From assembly GCA_954871525.1 (NCBI GenBank), contig OX940868.1, positions 28,639,056 to 28,703,055 on the forward strand: DNA of 64,000 nt, in the 5' to 3' direction. Below, one piece after another: positions 22,922 to 35,100 of the stretch. The notes beneath the pieces are model-generated. The model was given only the letters and a program-made list of their open reading frames with translations. It was not told where the DNA came from and ran no database searches. Source of the DNA: Parietaria judaica. Its lineage: Eukaryota; Streptophyta; Magnoliopsida; Rosales; Urticaceae. The first letter of the stretch is position 1. Every line of letters begins with the position of its first letter. Position numbers and translations under genes: made by a program.

Positions 22922-23368
22922 CAATATTATGGTGGGGTTTAAGTCATTTTGATCTATTCAACTATGATCGCTTATTTGCAGAAGTTTGTATTATTTGCAT
23001 TGCTTATCTATTTTGTTTTGAACATTGTTATTGCGTTTAATTATTTATGTTTGCTTTAGAATGAATAAGGCATTAAGAGAATTGGCCATTTATTTTATTG
23101 TTAATTGTTATTGCTTTTACTTTAGATTATGTAGTATTAATTTGATTTTTCAAATATCCGATGATTATATTGTATTTTGTCAAAATGCGGTTAAAACCGA
23201 ATTTAAACTGAATTTAAAACCGATATATCGGTAATTGGTAAAATTTGTTTTAAACTTCAATAGCGCGGCTTTCGGTTTTAAAATTGAAAAAACCAAAAAT
23301 ACGGTAGTCTATATAAATAGGTAAGAAAACCGAACCGAAGACTCGTTTGTTCACCCCTACTATCAGTT

Positions 23369-24086
23369 TTGGAGACACACATAATTTTTTTAACAGCATA
23401 TCCAAGAATCTGATAAATCCATTGAAGAGAATTTCGATCTGAAGCAAATTAGTGAATATAACTTTGATCGTGGAAAAAAAAAGTTTATACAACTAAAAAC
23501 AACATCAGGTACTTATATAACAACCCTTAAAACAAACTTTTTTTATTATTTAATTTTCTAGATGCCCTCACAAGCGGAACCGGGAATCGGGAAATTAGCT
23601 GTTTTAGGTACCTAGCCCAAAAATTCGGGATTTTTATTTTCCGTACAGGTTCCCGGTTCCGGTTGTAAATTTCCCTATTTTTTTAAAACCAGAACCGGAA
23701 CCAGTACCGGGAAAAAGTAAGAAAAGATTTGTGAAAAAATTCAGTACTTTACACGAGACAAAAATTAATGACCGAAACAAAAACTTAACACAAGACTACA
23801 TATAACCCAAAAACTACAAAAAGCATACAAAATATTTAAAAACAACATACTATGAAAACGCCTAAAACTACATGTAGTTGAGAACCGGAACCGGTACCGG
23901 TACCAAAAATCGGGAAAATTTACTTCTAGTACCGGTTCCGGTTCCCGGTTCCATAAACCGTGAATCGGGAAGTACCGGTTCCAAGTTTCAAACTAAATTT
24001 CCTTTTTTTTAAAAACTGCTCTGGGACCGGTACCGAAACCGGGACAACACCGAATAACGGTTACAAAATTTTCACCCCTAAGTATC
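23369..24086. repeat. AccGGT-rich repeat, probable transposon remnant
   Basis: Between about 23564 and 24080 the sequence is packed with direct and inverted copies of gaaccggaacc, accggtaccgg and cgggaat words. It ends ttttcacccctaa, a hAT-type terminus (TTAGGGGTGAAAA in reverse). The matching left end and a duplication are not clear. There is no coding content. Confidence 0.45.
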
Positions 24087-24459
24087 ACTGACCATGTATA
24101 TAAATATTCGTTTCACTTTAATATAGCTACGGCCAATGGCAGTCCAGTAATTTTTCTCTAATGCAAGACCGCTGACCGTGCGCTTAAGTCAATATCGACA
24201 TCACGTTCCCTTTGTCACTAAAGTCAACTCCAAAAATCGTAAGTCACGGCTAGTACGGAATCTGAAGCTGCGTATCTGCAATCATCCGATTCCTCACGTC
24301 TACTTTCTCAAATTTCTGGGCCCCACCACGAGTATGACAGAGTGGACCAAGCATTCGCCTTCCTTAATCGCACAAAACGACATCGTTTAGAAATATACTG
24401 ACAAGATCATTAGACCAAAGTTTATTCAGTTCTTCGAAGAACCAGAGACAGCAAAAGAG
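24087..24459 (+). promoter_or_regulatory. Upstream region of gene B with W-box-like cores
   Basis: Two agtcaa cores (24187-24192 and 24222-24227), which are TTGACT on the minus strand, lie 230-275 bases before the start codon, with a tgacc near 24173. TTGAC is the WRKY-factor core, and defence-responsive members of this receptor family are known WRKY targets. The cores are short and may occur by chance. No certain TATA box was identified. Confidence 0.35.
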
Positions 24460-27400
24460 ATGTCCAAACATTTCCTCGTTGCTCTATTCTTGCTTGTTCT
24501 CTGTGATTCTCTAATCTTTCTTGTTCATTCTCAGGGTCAATCAGGTATATTTATATATATGTGTATATTATATATATATATATCAGTAAATGATCACCAA
24601 CGTAAAGTCTAGTAGTTCATCCTTCTTGTTTATTTTTGAAGGGTTCATTAGCTTAGATTGCGGGCTGCCGGAGAACGGGTCGTACACGGAGACAACTACG
24701 GAGATAGCGTACATCTCCGACGTGACGTTCGTGAATGGCGGGGAGAGTAAGAGCGTGTCGCCGGAGTACGGCGTCAACATACAGCAACAAGGGATAACGC
24801 TGAGAAGCTTCGCTCAAGGAATCCGGAATTGCTACAAAATCGGCACCAAGAAGGGGACGAAGTACCTCATCAGGGCCACATTTTTGTACGGAAACTACGA
24901 TGGCCGAAACAAGACACCGGAATTTGAACTCCACTTGGGCGCCAATCACTGGGACACGGTCAAGTTCGAAAGCGTCGAGATCGATACCAGGAAGGAAATC
25001 ATGCACTGGCCCACGCAGAACTATGTCCGGGTATGCCTCGTCGATACCGGATCCGGTACACCTTTCATCTCTGCGCTCGAGCTCCGACCTTTAAAAAACA
25101 CGACTTATGAGGCCCCGGTTGGCACATCCCTCGCGCTCATCGCACGGATGGATTTGGCTTCCTCAACGAACCGAACATACAGGTACTTCTTGATCACTGA
25201 TTTTTTTTATTTTTTTTAATGTTTATGGTTTGAACTCTGAATTTGAACCGGAGAGATTGTTTGACCAAGAAAATTTGATGATCCATTCCCAAGGTAGGTA
25301 TCCACACGATGTTTACGATCGAATCTGGGTTCCATATTGGAGCGACACGTGGAAAGGCGTAAAAACCTCGGAATCCGTGAGTAATTTCATCGATTTCCAG
25401 CCGGCGAGAGATGTTTTAAGCGACGCCGCTACACCGGTTAACGTGAGTGCTCCTGTTTCGTTTGGTATGGACTCCGTCAACATAGACACCGGATACTATC
25501 TTTACTCGCACATCGCCGAGATCCAACAGCTCAAAGTCAACGAGTCGAGGTCATTCAGTATAAAAGTCAACGGCCGACTCCTGTATGGACCATTCAGCCC
25601 TTCTTACTTATCCGCGACCACCTTCTACAGCACCACGGCCATCTCCGGATCGCTCAACTACACTTTCACCTACGAAAAAGCGGAGAATTCGACTCTTCCG
25701 CCGATAGTCAATGCGGTTGAGATCTACGCACTGGTTGAATTTTCGCAGCAGGAAACGAGCCAAGACGACGGTGCGCAAAATTAAATTTGTAAATTTGTGG
25801 TTGTTTTCTCAAGTGTGCCCTTTTGACTAGGGTTTATTTGATCGGCCCAGTTGATGCGTTGATGAGTGTAAAGTCCGTGTACGGAGTGAAAAGGAATTGG
25901 GACGGAGATCCTTGCTTTCCGGCGAAATACTTGTGGACTGGTCTGATGTGCGGCAGCGACACAACTTCATCTGGTCTCCCAAGAATCACATCTTTGTAAG
26001 TATCACTTCCTTAATTATCTGGCGTTGACTTTTTTTTAATAAAAAAATTATATAATGTTTGTATGTATTTTGAATCTACAAGGAATCTATCTTCAAGTGG
26101 GTTGAATGGTGAAATATCTACATATTTTGGCAATCTCAATATGTTGGAGACCTTGTAAGTGCCTGATGACACCACATTAACATTTTGTTTTGTTTATATA
26201 GATTTGTTATAAATCGAACACAAGAAAGCAACGAAAATAAATGAAAAATAAACAGGAATTTTACATAGAAACCTAATTTAGGAAGAAAATAACGGAAACT
26301 ATGTACGAGGATATAATCCGCTTAATTTGATCGAGAAAAAATGTTGCACTATAGGAGGCTAGAGAGTGAGTGCAAAACTAAACGCCGGCCGGCGTGGTTA
26401 TAATTAACCATAAAACGTCAATCACAATAAAGCCTTAAAGGTCCTTACCATAGGGCCGGGTAAGTCCGATCCCTCCCTCCGCTTCCACAAAAAGACCACA
26501 TGAATCTATTAACTTGAGAATTTTTGAAAGGGCTTTTTGATAGCGTTCAAAATTTACTTGAGAATTTTTATTTTTAAATTTTTTTTATCTTTAATTTAAT
26601 TTTCATTCTTTACTCTTAATATAAGCTTAATTTGCCCAAAGTTGTATCCAATAAAAGCTAAACCACACCTTGAAACACTAATCATACTAGGCCAATTAAA
26701 ATAGATTCGGGTCACAAACTCTGTCAGTTTTTATCACACAAGATTATAGTGGTGTATTCATCTGCATGTGTCAATGTTCAGGGACTTGTCAGACAATAAC
26801 TTAACAGGCTCGGTACCGAGTTTTTTGTCTCAGTTGCCAAATCTTAAAGTCCTGTAAGTTTCTGCAAGAAAAAATCGTGAGCTTCATCATAAAAATAATA
26901 TGCTTTGATCATGTTTTTCTTTGTTTAATTTATAAAATGATTTTTTTTTTTTTTAAGAAACTTGGAAAAGAACAAGCTCTCAGGTGTCATTCCTGCCGGA
27001 CTCGCTGAGAGATCCGGTGATGGTTCCTTATCATTAAGGTATATCTCCGAAGCTACGATAACCTCTGAAAAACGTTGTTATCATAATTATTCGAGGAAAA
27101 CATCCATTAATATTTTCTGTCACAGCGTCGACAATAATGAAGGTTTATGTTCCTCATCGCCGTGTAAGAAGAAGAAGAAAAAAACTGTCGTTCCAGTGGT
27201 CGCATCGGTCGGAGGATTGCTATTCGTCATGGCAACGGCATTGGCTGTTTTCTTGCGCTTGAAGAAAACGAAGAAACAAGGTAAAATTTGTTATTTTTGG
27301 ATTGGATTCAGTGTGTCATTGGACTTGTTGTTTAACTTATTCTTTGGCAGTTTACTTAGGGCAAAGGAAGGAATCATTCGGGTCCAAGAAACGGCGTTTC

Positions 27401-28932
27401 ACCTACTCCGAGGTCATCAAGATCACAAACAACTTCAAGAGAATTTTGGGCAAAGGCGGATTCGGAATAGTTTACCATGGCGTCACCGATGACAATACGG
27501 AAGTAGCTGTGAAGATTATAAATGTCCCATCCTCTACTGATCAGAGTAAAGGAGGGAGTCGCATGAAGAAAGAAGACATCGAGGAGCATTACCAACAATT
27601 TCAAGCAGAGGTGCAGCGACATATAATCGGTTTTTGGCGGGTTAAAATATTCGAGATTTTGAACATTTATACTTATTGAAGGTATTATATGAGTTTCAGG
27701 CGAAGCTTCTTTTGACGGTGTACCACGGGAACTTGACCAGCCTTGTCGGATACTGCAAGGAAGGAGTCCGAATGGCGCTTCTCTACGAATACATGGCTAA
27801 TGGAGACTTGGAATCACACCTTAAAGGTGACGTTTCGTTTCATGGCTCCGTTCTCTCTTCGCAAAAAAATTCGAAGGCATTTTTGTATTGAACGTTTCGT
27901 GTTCCTGCAAAATACAGGCAAGCAGAGCAATGTGTTGAGTTGGGAGACAAGGCTCCAGATAGCTATAGATTCGGCACAAGGTTTGCAAGAAATTTTAGGC
28001 TTCTATTTTTTCCTCTCATCTTACATTTGATCATTTCGGCACCGAGTGAAATTGATCAACCGTAAAACGCGCAGGGTTGGAGTATTTGCACATCGGTTGT
28101 AAGCCGCCGATAATCCACAGAGATATAAAACCTGCAAACATCTTGATAACTAACAATTTTCACGCGAAACTGGCCGATTTTGGATTATCGAAGTTCTTCA
28201 AAACTAGCGAGGACACTCATCTTTCCACTATCCATATGGCTGGAAGTCCTGGGTACATTGATCCTGAGTAAGTCTCTTCACTATATACTTAACGAGTGTA
28301 AGCTCTTATAAGCTTCAGCAGAGAGAGAGCCATGTAAAATGTATTTATTCTTAGCATATAAGAATTTAGAGGTAAAAAAAGGAAATAAAATCAAAATTTA
28401 GGGTAGATTTTGAATATATTTAAAAAAAGTTTGAGCCTTGCAGCCCCACTTTGGGGAGACTGTTCTTTTGCCCCAAGATTTATGTTGACAAAGATGTGTT
28501 TTGTCTTCCCCGGACTTTTGCAGCCCGATGAACAACAGCTGGTTAAATGAGAAGACCGACGTCTACAGCTTCGGTGTTGTTCTGCTTCAGATCATCGCAA
28601 GCCGGCCAGCCATAAGCAAAACGGGCGAAGACGAGTGGACGCACATAAGGCAGTGGGTGGAGCTGATGCTCGACACTGGTAACATAAAACAGATGGTCGA
28701 TCAGAAGCTACACGGAGATTTCGACATCAACTCGATGTGGAAAGCTGTTGAGGTGGCAATGGCTTGCTCGTCTTGGACAGCTTTCGATAGGCCAAACATG
28801 AGCAAGGTAGTGATTGAGCTAAGGGAGTGCTTGGCGATGGAAATGGCTCGGAAGAGGGGGTCAAGTACATACCGCAACCTCCGTGCTTCGGCCTTGAATA
28901 TCAGTACTGAAGTCAACCCTCGAGCGCGCTAG
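24460..28932 (+). CDS. Gene B: malectin-like LRR receptor-like Ser/Thr kinase
   Basis: Thirteen exons: 24460-24544, 24642-25182, 25298-25770, 25851-25995, 26083-26154, 26782-26853, 26958-27038, 27126-27280, 27351-27610, 27700-27826, 27918-27980, 28075-28267 and 28524-28932; 891 residues, all phases consistent. Order: signal peptide (about 1-26), malectin-like domain ([10 protein letters not shown] onward), NWDGDPC cap, three LRRs, membrane span (about residues 505-530, [23 protein letters not shown]), then the kinase: GKGGFG loop, AVKI lysine, HRDIKPAN catalytic loop (RD type), DFG. Two oddities: a Lys/Glu-rich insert after the AVKI strand, shared with gene D, and an activation segment ending GYIDPD-PMNN where paralogues have GYLDPE-Y. 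It is probably a plasma-membrane receptor of LRR-RLK subfamily I. Whether the changed motif lowers kinase activity is unknown. Confidence 0.88.
26205..26740 (-). mobile_element. Solo LTR, 536 bp, in intron 5 of gene B
   Basis: TGTTATAAATCG...TTATCACACA is flanked by a perfect 5-bp duplication, agatt at 26200-26204 and 26741-26745. No internal region remains. It accounts for most of the unusually long intron between the first and second LRR exons (26155-26781). The orientation is a guess from the A-rich left part resembling a reversed U5/R. Confidence 0.8.
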
Positions 28933-30929
28933 TGTTTTCAAATTTTTTTAATTATTTTTTTTGTATAAATATATACAATACAACAAAAGAACATAGGTCA
29001 TTTTGTGACAGTTTCATCTTAGTAATGATAAAATATTTCAGAGATGATAGGAATAACAATAAAACTACAATCAGAATTAAATATATATTAACTATATAAT
29101 AAATCGAATTGAAATTCTGTTACCTGCGATGGCACGTTAACAAATATGCATAAGCAATAGTTTGTGGCTTGATACACGATATTTGTTAACATTATACCAA
29201 TGACATTTTACTATGCGGGGCTCTTATCCAGATACTTAATTTAGATTATTATACAAACATAAGTGTAAATACAAGTTACATGATATTTCAACGAGTTTCA
29301 TACGGAAGTGACAAGACAATAAACTGTCCCTCAAGACTACTTTTGAGTTTTGATTACAAGTGCAATTTTTTTATGAAATGAACTCCCCAATATACTTCCA
29401 AAAAAAAAAAAAAATCTCTTACAAAGTGTACGTCAATTTCTAATGGCTTTGTGCGAGCATGTATAATTATATTTATAGCATTACAGTGATTAAAATGTTG
29501 CATCAAGCAATTGGTATTTATGAAGGTGAAATCTATAACTCAGCCAAGATATTTTCAAAATTCAGGGAGCGCCAAACCTAGTACGATCGAAGAAATACCA
29601 TGATAGTGAGAGAGAGTAACGATTAATAATACGAAAGCCTAAAATCATATACAGGGTAAAATCCCTAACCGGCATTATTTTACGTCTTAAATTACACAGA
29701 AATTCGGGTCACAATCTCTAACAGCCGGGAAATCAAATAGTGATTTGATTTTTGTTGAAAAGAAAAAGAGGATGTCAAGATTTAAAGAGAGATTCCTAGT
29801 AACTCCGCGTGAGGTGGATTGATCTGTCCTACGTACTATCAATAAGTGGAGTTGACTTGGACTTTTTGCATGCGCTGTATAAGTTATGGCTCTTTTTCAT
29901 ACATGAATTATAAGTGGTCAATATTTTAAGCTATGCTCACAAAAAGGAATAAATGGAACCCAAACTAGTTTCATGCATGATATTGAACTCAACAATTTAG
30001 ACTTTTGTGGTATTTAAAATCTTAAAAAGATTTTATTATACATTCTTCCAAAAAAGGACAGCAAATTACAAATAGCTCCAAAATAGTAGTACGAATTACC
30101 CAGAACCACACAGCACTCTTTTGTGCACAATCGAACACGGTATTGAGAAAATCAATAAAAGATTCCAAACACCAAATCCCACAAAGAAATCATACGTACA
30201 GTAATTTGGTCCAGGAAATAAAGTTAAACCCTAATAGAATGTTTTTATTTATTTATTTATTAACATGAGTGTATTAAATCCAAAAGCTAGGTGAGTGTAT
30301 TAAACCCTAGGGTTACATATATCATTAATTAGATGAGTAATTGAGCATTAAAACTGAAACCGTAAGTTCAAACTTCGTGACACCACATCTTTTTTACAAA
30401 ACCGGAACACTATACTATACCATGAGGCATTACAACTTATTGTCAATATTATTATGGTATTTAAGCCTCAAGTTATATTAAGTTATTAATTAGCAATTAG
30501 CAGTGAGTTTGACATCTTAATTTATGAAGCATGAACTAATTAAGATCAGATCAGATACTTAAATTACAAATTGAGAGAATAAATTAATAAGATATTATGA
30601 ACCCTTATAGCTTAATTTCATTTTTCAACTCATTTGCAGAAACTTTGACAGCAGTTTTTTTAAAATATTTGCCAAATACGTACCCTTAAGTAAATTTACG
30701 TACCCAAAATGTTCGTACTGATTTTTTTTTTGGAAATGTCAAATCTATAATTGTCTTCATCTTTATTAATATTTCGAGTTTTTTTTTTTTTTTTTTTTTT
30801 TTTTACTATAATAGATGCAAGTACTTAATTTATAAATAATATAAATCCATGAATAATATTAAGAGAATTTATAACCAAAGATGCGTGTCAAGTCTTGCCA
30901 TCTCTTTAACGTTCGCAAAGAGTTAAACG

Positions 30930-31133
30930 TTGACTCTGACTAGTTGTCAAAGTGGGCATATGCACTGCATTATTTTCGATATTACAAAACAATATGAAAT
31001 AAAGTTTGGGATATTATTAGTACAATCATATAGTAAAGTCAAAGTCAACTGAAGCATCGTATTCGTGTCCAAACTTGTAGAGCAATCGAGCAAAGAAAGA
31101 AAATGATAGTACTCGGAATTGTCAACTTTGACC
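30930..31133 (+). promoter_or_regulatory. Cluster of W-box-like TTGAC cores upstream of gene C
   Basis: Cores are ttgact at 30930, agtcaa at 31037 and 31043, gtcaa at 31121 and ttgacc at 31128, giving five within about 200 bases. The cluster lies about 1 kb before the gene C start codon, and a probable transposon insertion (31440-31923) has pushed it away. WRKY binding is inferred from the core only. Confidence 0.4.
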
Positions 31134-31439
31134 GAGCCCTAGTTATCTTAATTTATTATACCATCTGATATTGTATAATACATAATTAATTAGCTGTGCA
31201 TGTAATTCTATTACAAGTTGTGCAATATTTATTCAAGCTATACAAGGCACTTCGTGATTTTTTGTGTAGATAGTACTTCAAATATTTTAACGTGATATAA
31301 AAAAATTCAACATGTTATATAGTACTAATATATCCTTCCCAATTTGTGTATGTTATACATAGTGATTTGACAGTGTTGCACGTTAAGATACCGTGAAGTT
31401 CGGATGCTAATAGAAATTTCTAAATTGTATTTATATTTA

Positions 31440-31923
31440 TTTTTAGGATTTAGGGCATAAGTACCAAATTTTATACCAAGGGTAATGATACATTCTCAAT
31501 CTTTCATTTAAGAGGCAATAATAAAGGCTATAAATTGATAGTGTCGTGGCTTAATATGAATTCGTCCATGTCCCGTTAAAGTCTGTTACACGAGAGGCTT
31601 TTAATGCTATTGTGGCCATGAGCGGATGCAACTTTGTGTGGGGGAATATGGTTCAAACAACCCCCTCCACAAAAAATTGTAGAATAATACCATAATTAAT
31701 TTTTTTAGTGTTATAAATTCAGATAAAAAGACTTAGTTTAACTTCCCCTTAATTTTTACTAAAAATTAAAGATAACCCCTTCAAATTAAAATTTTGACTA
31801 AAAAATTAAAGATGATCCCCTTACTACGTAATTGTTGGTTCTGCCATGATTGCGGCTAATAAAAGATTAAGAATATGCCAACACATTTGGTACAAGATTG
31901 AGTACTTATGCCGCAACTATCCC
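31440..31923. mobile_element. Probable short Mutator-like element upstream of gene C
   Basis: Left aggatttagggcataagtac and right (reversed) gggatagttgcggcataagt form inverted termini, with further mirrored words (acattctcaatctttcattt against atattcttaatcttttatt). ttatattta occurs on both sides (31431-31439 and 31924-31932). The 9-mer is AT-rich and the left end then starts with extra Ts, so the exact boundary is tentative. No coding content. Confidence 0.55.
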
Positions 31924-32024
31924 TTATATTTATAAAGTCCGACCAGCAAAACATGAAGAAGGTCAATTACAGCAAAGTGAGTGTACATTTTTTTAGACTA
32001 TGTCCTACACACACATATATGTAC

Positions 32025-32055
<31 letters not shown>

Positions 32056-32125
32056 CACACATATCTACATGTTAAATAACATTCATGGAGAGCTAGTTTT
32101 CTGATTTCTAGTCGTCATTTTTCAT

Positions 32126-35100
32126 ATGAAGAAAATGGAGAAATCTAAACACCACAATTTGCTATTCGTGTTGCCTCTTTTTCTTGCTCTTCTACATCTA
32201 GTCAATGCACAGAACAATGATCAAACAGGCAATTATACTCGTCATTAATCTGAAGACGTTTGAGTTTTTTTCTTCTCTGTTATTCTATAATTATTATTTC
32301 AACAATTTTATTTGATCTTAATAAAATTTCTTGTGTCTCAGGCTTCATAAGCATAGACTGCGGTCTGCCGGAGGGCACTACTCACACCGAAAACACGACA
32401 GAGATCGAGTACATTTCCGACGCGCCTTTCATCAGCACCGGCGTGGTCAAAGACCTGTTGCCTGCATACAAAGTTTTGTATCAACTACACATGGCGAATC
32501 TCAGAAGCTTCCCGGAAGGAGAACGGAACTGCTACAAGATTGGCGTGACAAAGGGCACAAAGTACTTGATCAGGTCGAATTTTCTGTACGGGAACTACGA
32601 CAACCTGAACAAGACGCCTAAGTTTGACCTGTATCTCGGGGCTAATTTTTGGACCACGATCTCCATCCAATCGGTGTCCGGGGCGATCCTCAAGGAGATC
32701 ATATACACCCCTCCGAGGGATAATGTTCATCTATGCCTTGTCAACGTCGGATCCGGGACACCGTTCATTCAGTCCATAGAGATGAGACCTCTGAAGAACA
32801 CGACTTACATTATCGATGATTCGAACGCCTTGTCGTTGTTCGTGAGGCTGGATCTTGGTTCAACCACTAACTTGACATACAGGTCAGTTCTATATTTCTC
32901 TAGTTGCCAGGATAACCGCTCCGTGAATCTGAGCTGATCACAGCATTTTAGACCGACCCCCGTTAATGCTTTACGCTCTAGTAAGATCTTTTTGAGGTTC
33001 CATATTAAAACAATCAAAACAATCATTATAAATAAGTGATCATCAATACTAATTTGTAAGCAAATTATGGAGATAGTTATTTTAATACGAGTGCTATCAC
33101 TTAGTACTTTTCCGAGTATTTCTATAGTATTATTCTTATTTTTTATTTATTTATTTGACAGATGTTTTGTTCTATTTCTTAAAATGAACTAATACAAATT
33201 ATTTCGTTTTCTTATTTTATTAATAGTTTTCACCTAAGTAATTGTTTTTACATTTTATCTTTCTCGATCTATACAAGAGCAAGAAGTTTAAGATAAAAAT
33301 ATAAAAGGTAACCAAAAAAAAAACAGAACAAAAAGAAAAAAAAATTATAAAAATTAAAAAATTAGCTATATATTACATTATACATACAGTCTTTTCAACA
33401 TAATAACCTAATATATATTATATACGGTCTTTTCAACATAATAATATAAACATTTTTTTTCTATAAGAAAGTATTTTTTTTTTCTTTAAACTATTAAATG
33501 TCTAGTGTCGTAGTTTTGGATGCTTTGTGTGAAAGAACATGGATCATATATATTTGTTAGTTAATTAAGGCATCAGCGTCATTTAATTTTTGGACTCTCT
33601 TCACTGTAATCTTTGTCTATCATAGTGGATTGATCTTAAGCTGTTATCATAAATATAGCTACAATTAATTGTTTCACGTAAAAATCTCAAATCTTCTGTT
33701 TTTCGTGATGTTAATTTATAATAGAATCTAAAATTAAACCTTAAGTAAGGCATAGCTAGGAAACTAAAATATCGTAATTACTTGATTATCATATAGTATT
33801 TATTACCTATTTGAATGTTCACACATATTAGGTATCCTTATGACGCCTATGATCGAGCATGGGGACCCTTTAACGATGGCTTGTGGAAGCCATTGACGAC
33901 GATGCTAAATGTTGACGCCACCGACCACATTGACTATTGGCTGCCAAATGCGATTATGAGGAACGCTGCGGTACCCAAAAACGACACTTCCCCAATACAG
34001 CTCTATCTTGAACCGCCGGACGTAGCTGAACAATACCATGTCTTCTTTCACTTCGCGGAGCTCCAAAAGCTTCAGGCCAATGAGTCTAGAGCGTTCAATA
34101 TAATGTTGAACGGAGAACTCTTGTACGGACCCGTTACGCCAAACTACTTGAGCTCAAATGCAATCTACACCACCAAACCCTTAGTTGTGAAATCAAACTA
34201 CAGTTTTTCGTTAGAAAAACTCGATAATTCGACTCACCCGCCGATTCTCAATGCCATTGAGTTCCACACGCTGCTCGATTTCTCACAGCCAGAGACACAT
34301 GAAAGCGATGGTACTCTATACAATATATTACTTATCACTAAGATATTTATTTAAAGTCAATAATGGCTAGCTTTTACTTGGATATTTATTTTGAACTCAA
34401 TAATATATCACTTAGATATTTTTTTTTAGTTATACCTCTACATAGAAAATGGAACATACTTTTACCTCACCCAAAACAAAAATCATCTTGAAGATGTTGT
34501 ATTGTGTCCGGTTTTGACTCAAGATCAACATGCTAGATTAATATTTGATAACCTCGATAATAAATTTTATGGTCCCAACATATATTAAATTATCAAGTTA
34601 TACTTTACATGTTTATATGACTCAAGATTTGCACTAGAGATGGAATATATTGTTGAATGAATTAAAATTGTTTAACATGATTAATTATATCAGTTGATGC
34701 CATATCTGGCATAAAGACGGTTTATGGAGTGGATGGAAACTGGAATGGAGATCCTTGTCTTCCTCTCAAATACAAGTGGAAAGGTCTTAATTGTAGCACC
34801 AATGGTTTTGCTCCTCCTAGAATTACATCCATGTAAGTTATTTATTTATATTAACAATATATATAGTAATTACCATGTCCTTCCATTTTATATTATTGAT
34901 TTCTTAAATTATAATTTGTGATAATCAGGAACTTGTCATCTTCTGGACTGACCGGTAATATCAGTGAATACATATCCAAACTCACCATGGTTGAATCTCT
35001 GTGAGTAACTATAAATTTAAAATAATGTATAGTAATTGAAGTAGTAACATATGTGACAATCTTTAATGTGCATATATATTCAGGGACTTATCAAACAACA

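Larger units (their letters stand above)
17827..23360. mobile_element. hAT-like non-autonomous element split by an LTR array
   Basis: The left end ACGGGTGTACAAAAAAGACC and the right end in reverse GTAGGGGTGAACAAACGAGT are hAT-style termini (GGGGTGNNCAAA). They are flanked by a perfect 8-bp target-site duplication, tatcagtt at 17819-17826 and 23361-23368. Both arms are rich in aaaccgaa and accgatt words in mirrored order. Without the nested LTR array and its duplicated pentamer the element is about 720 bp and encodes no transposase. Confidence 0.7.
28933..32125. other. Intergenic stretch between genes B and C
   Basis: AT-rich; I see no gene or RNA gene. It contains T runs near 30779-30804, a W-box-like cluster at 30930-31133, a probable Mutator-like element at 31440-31923 and an AT microsatellite near 32036. 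The gene B 3' untranslated region should start after 28932, but no clear polyadenylation site can be chosen. Confidence 0.5.
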
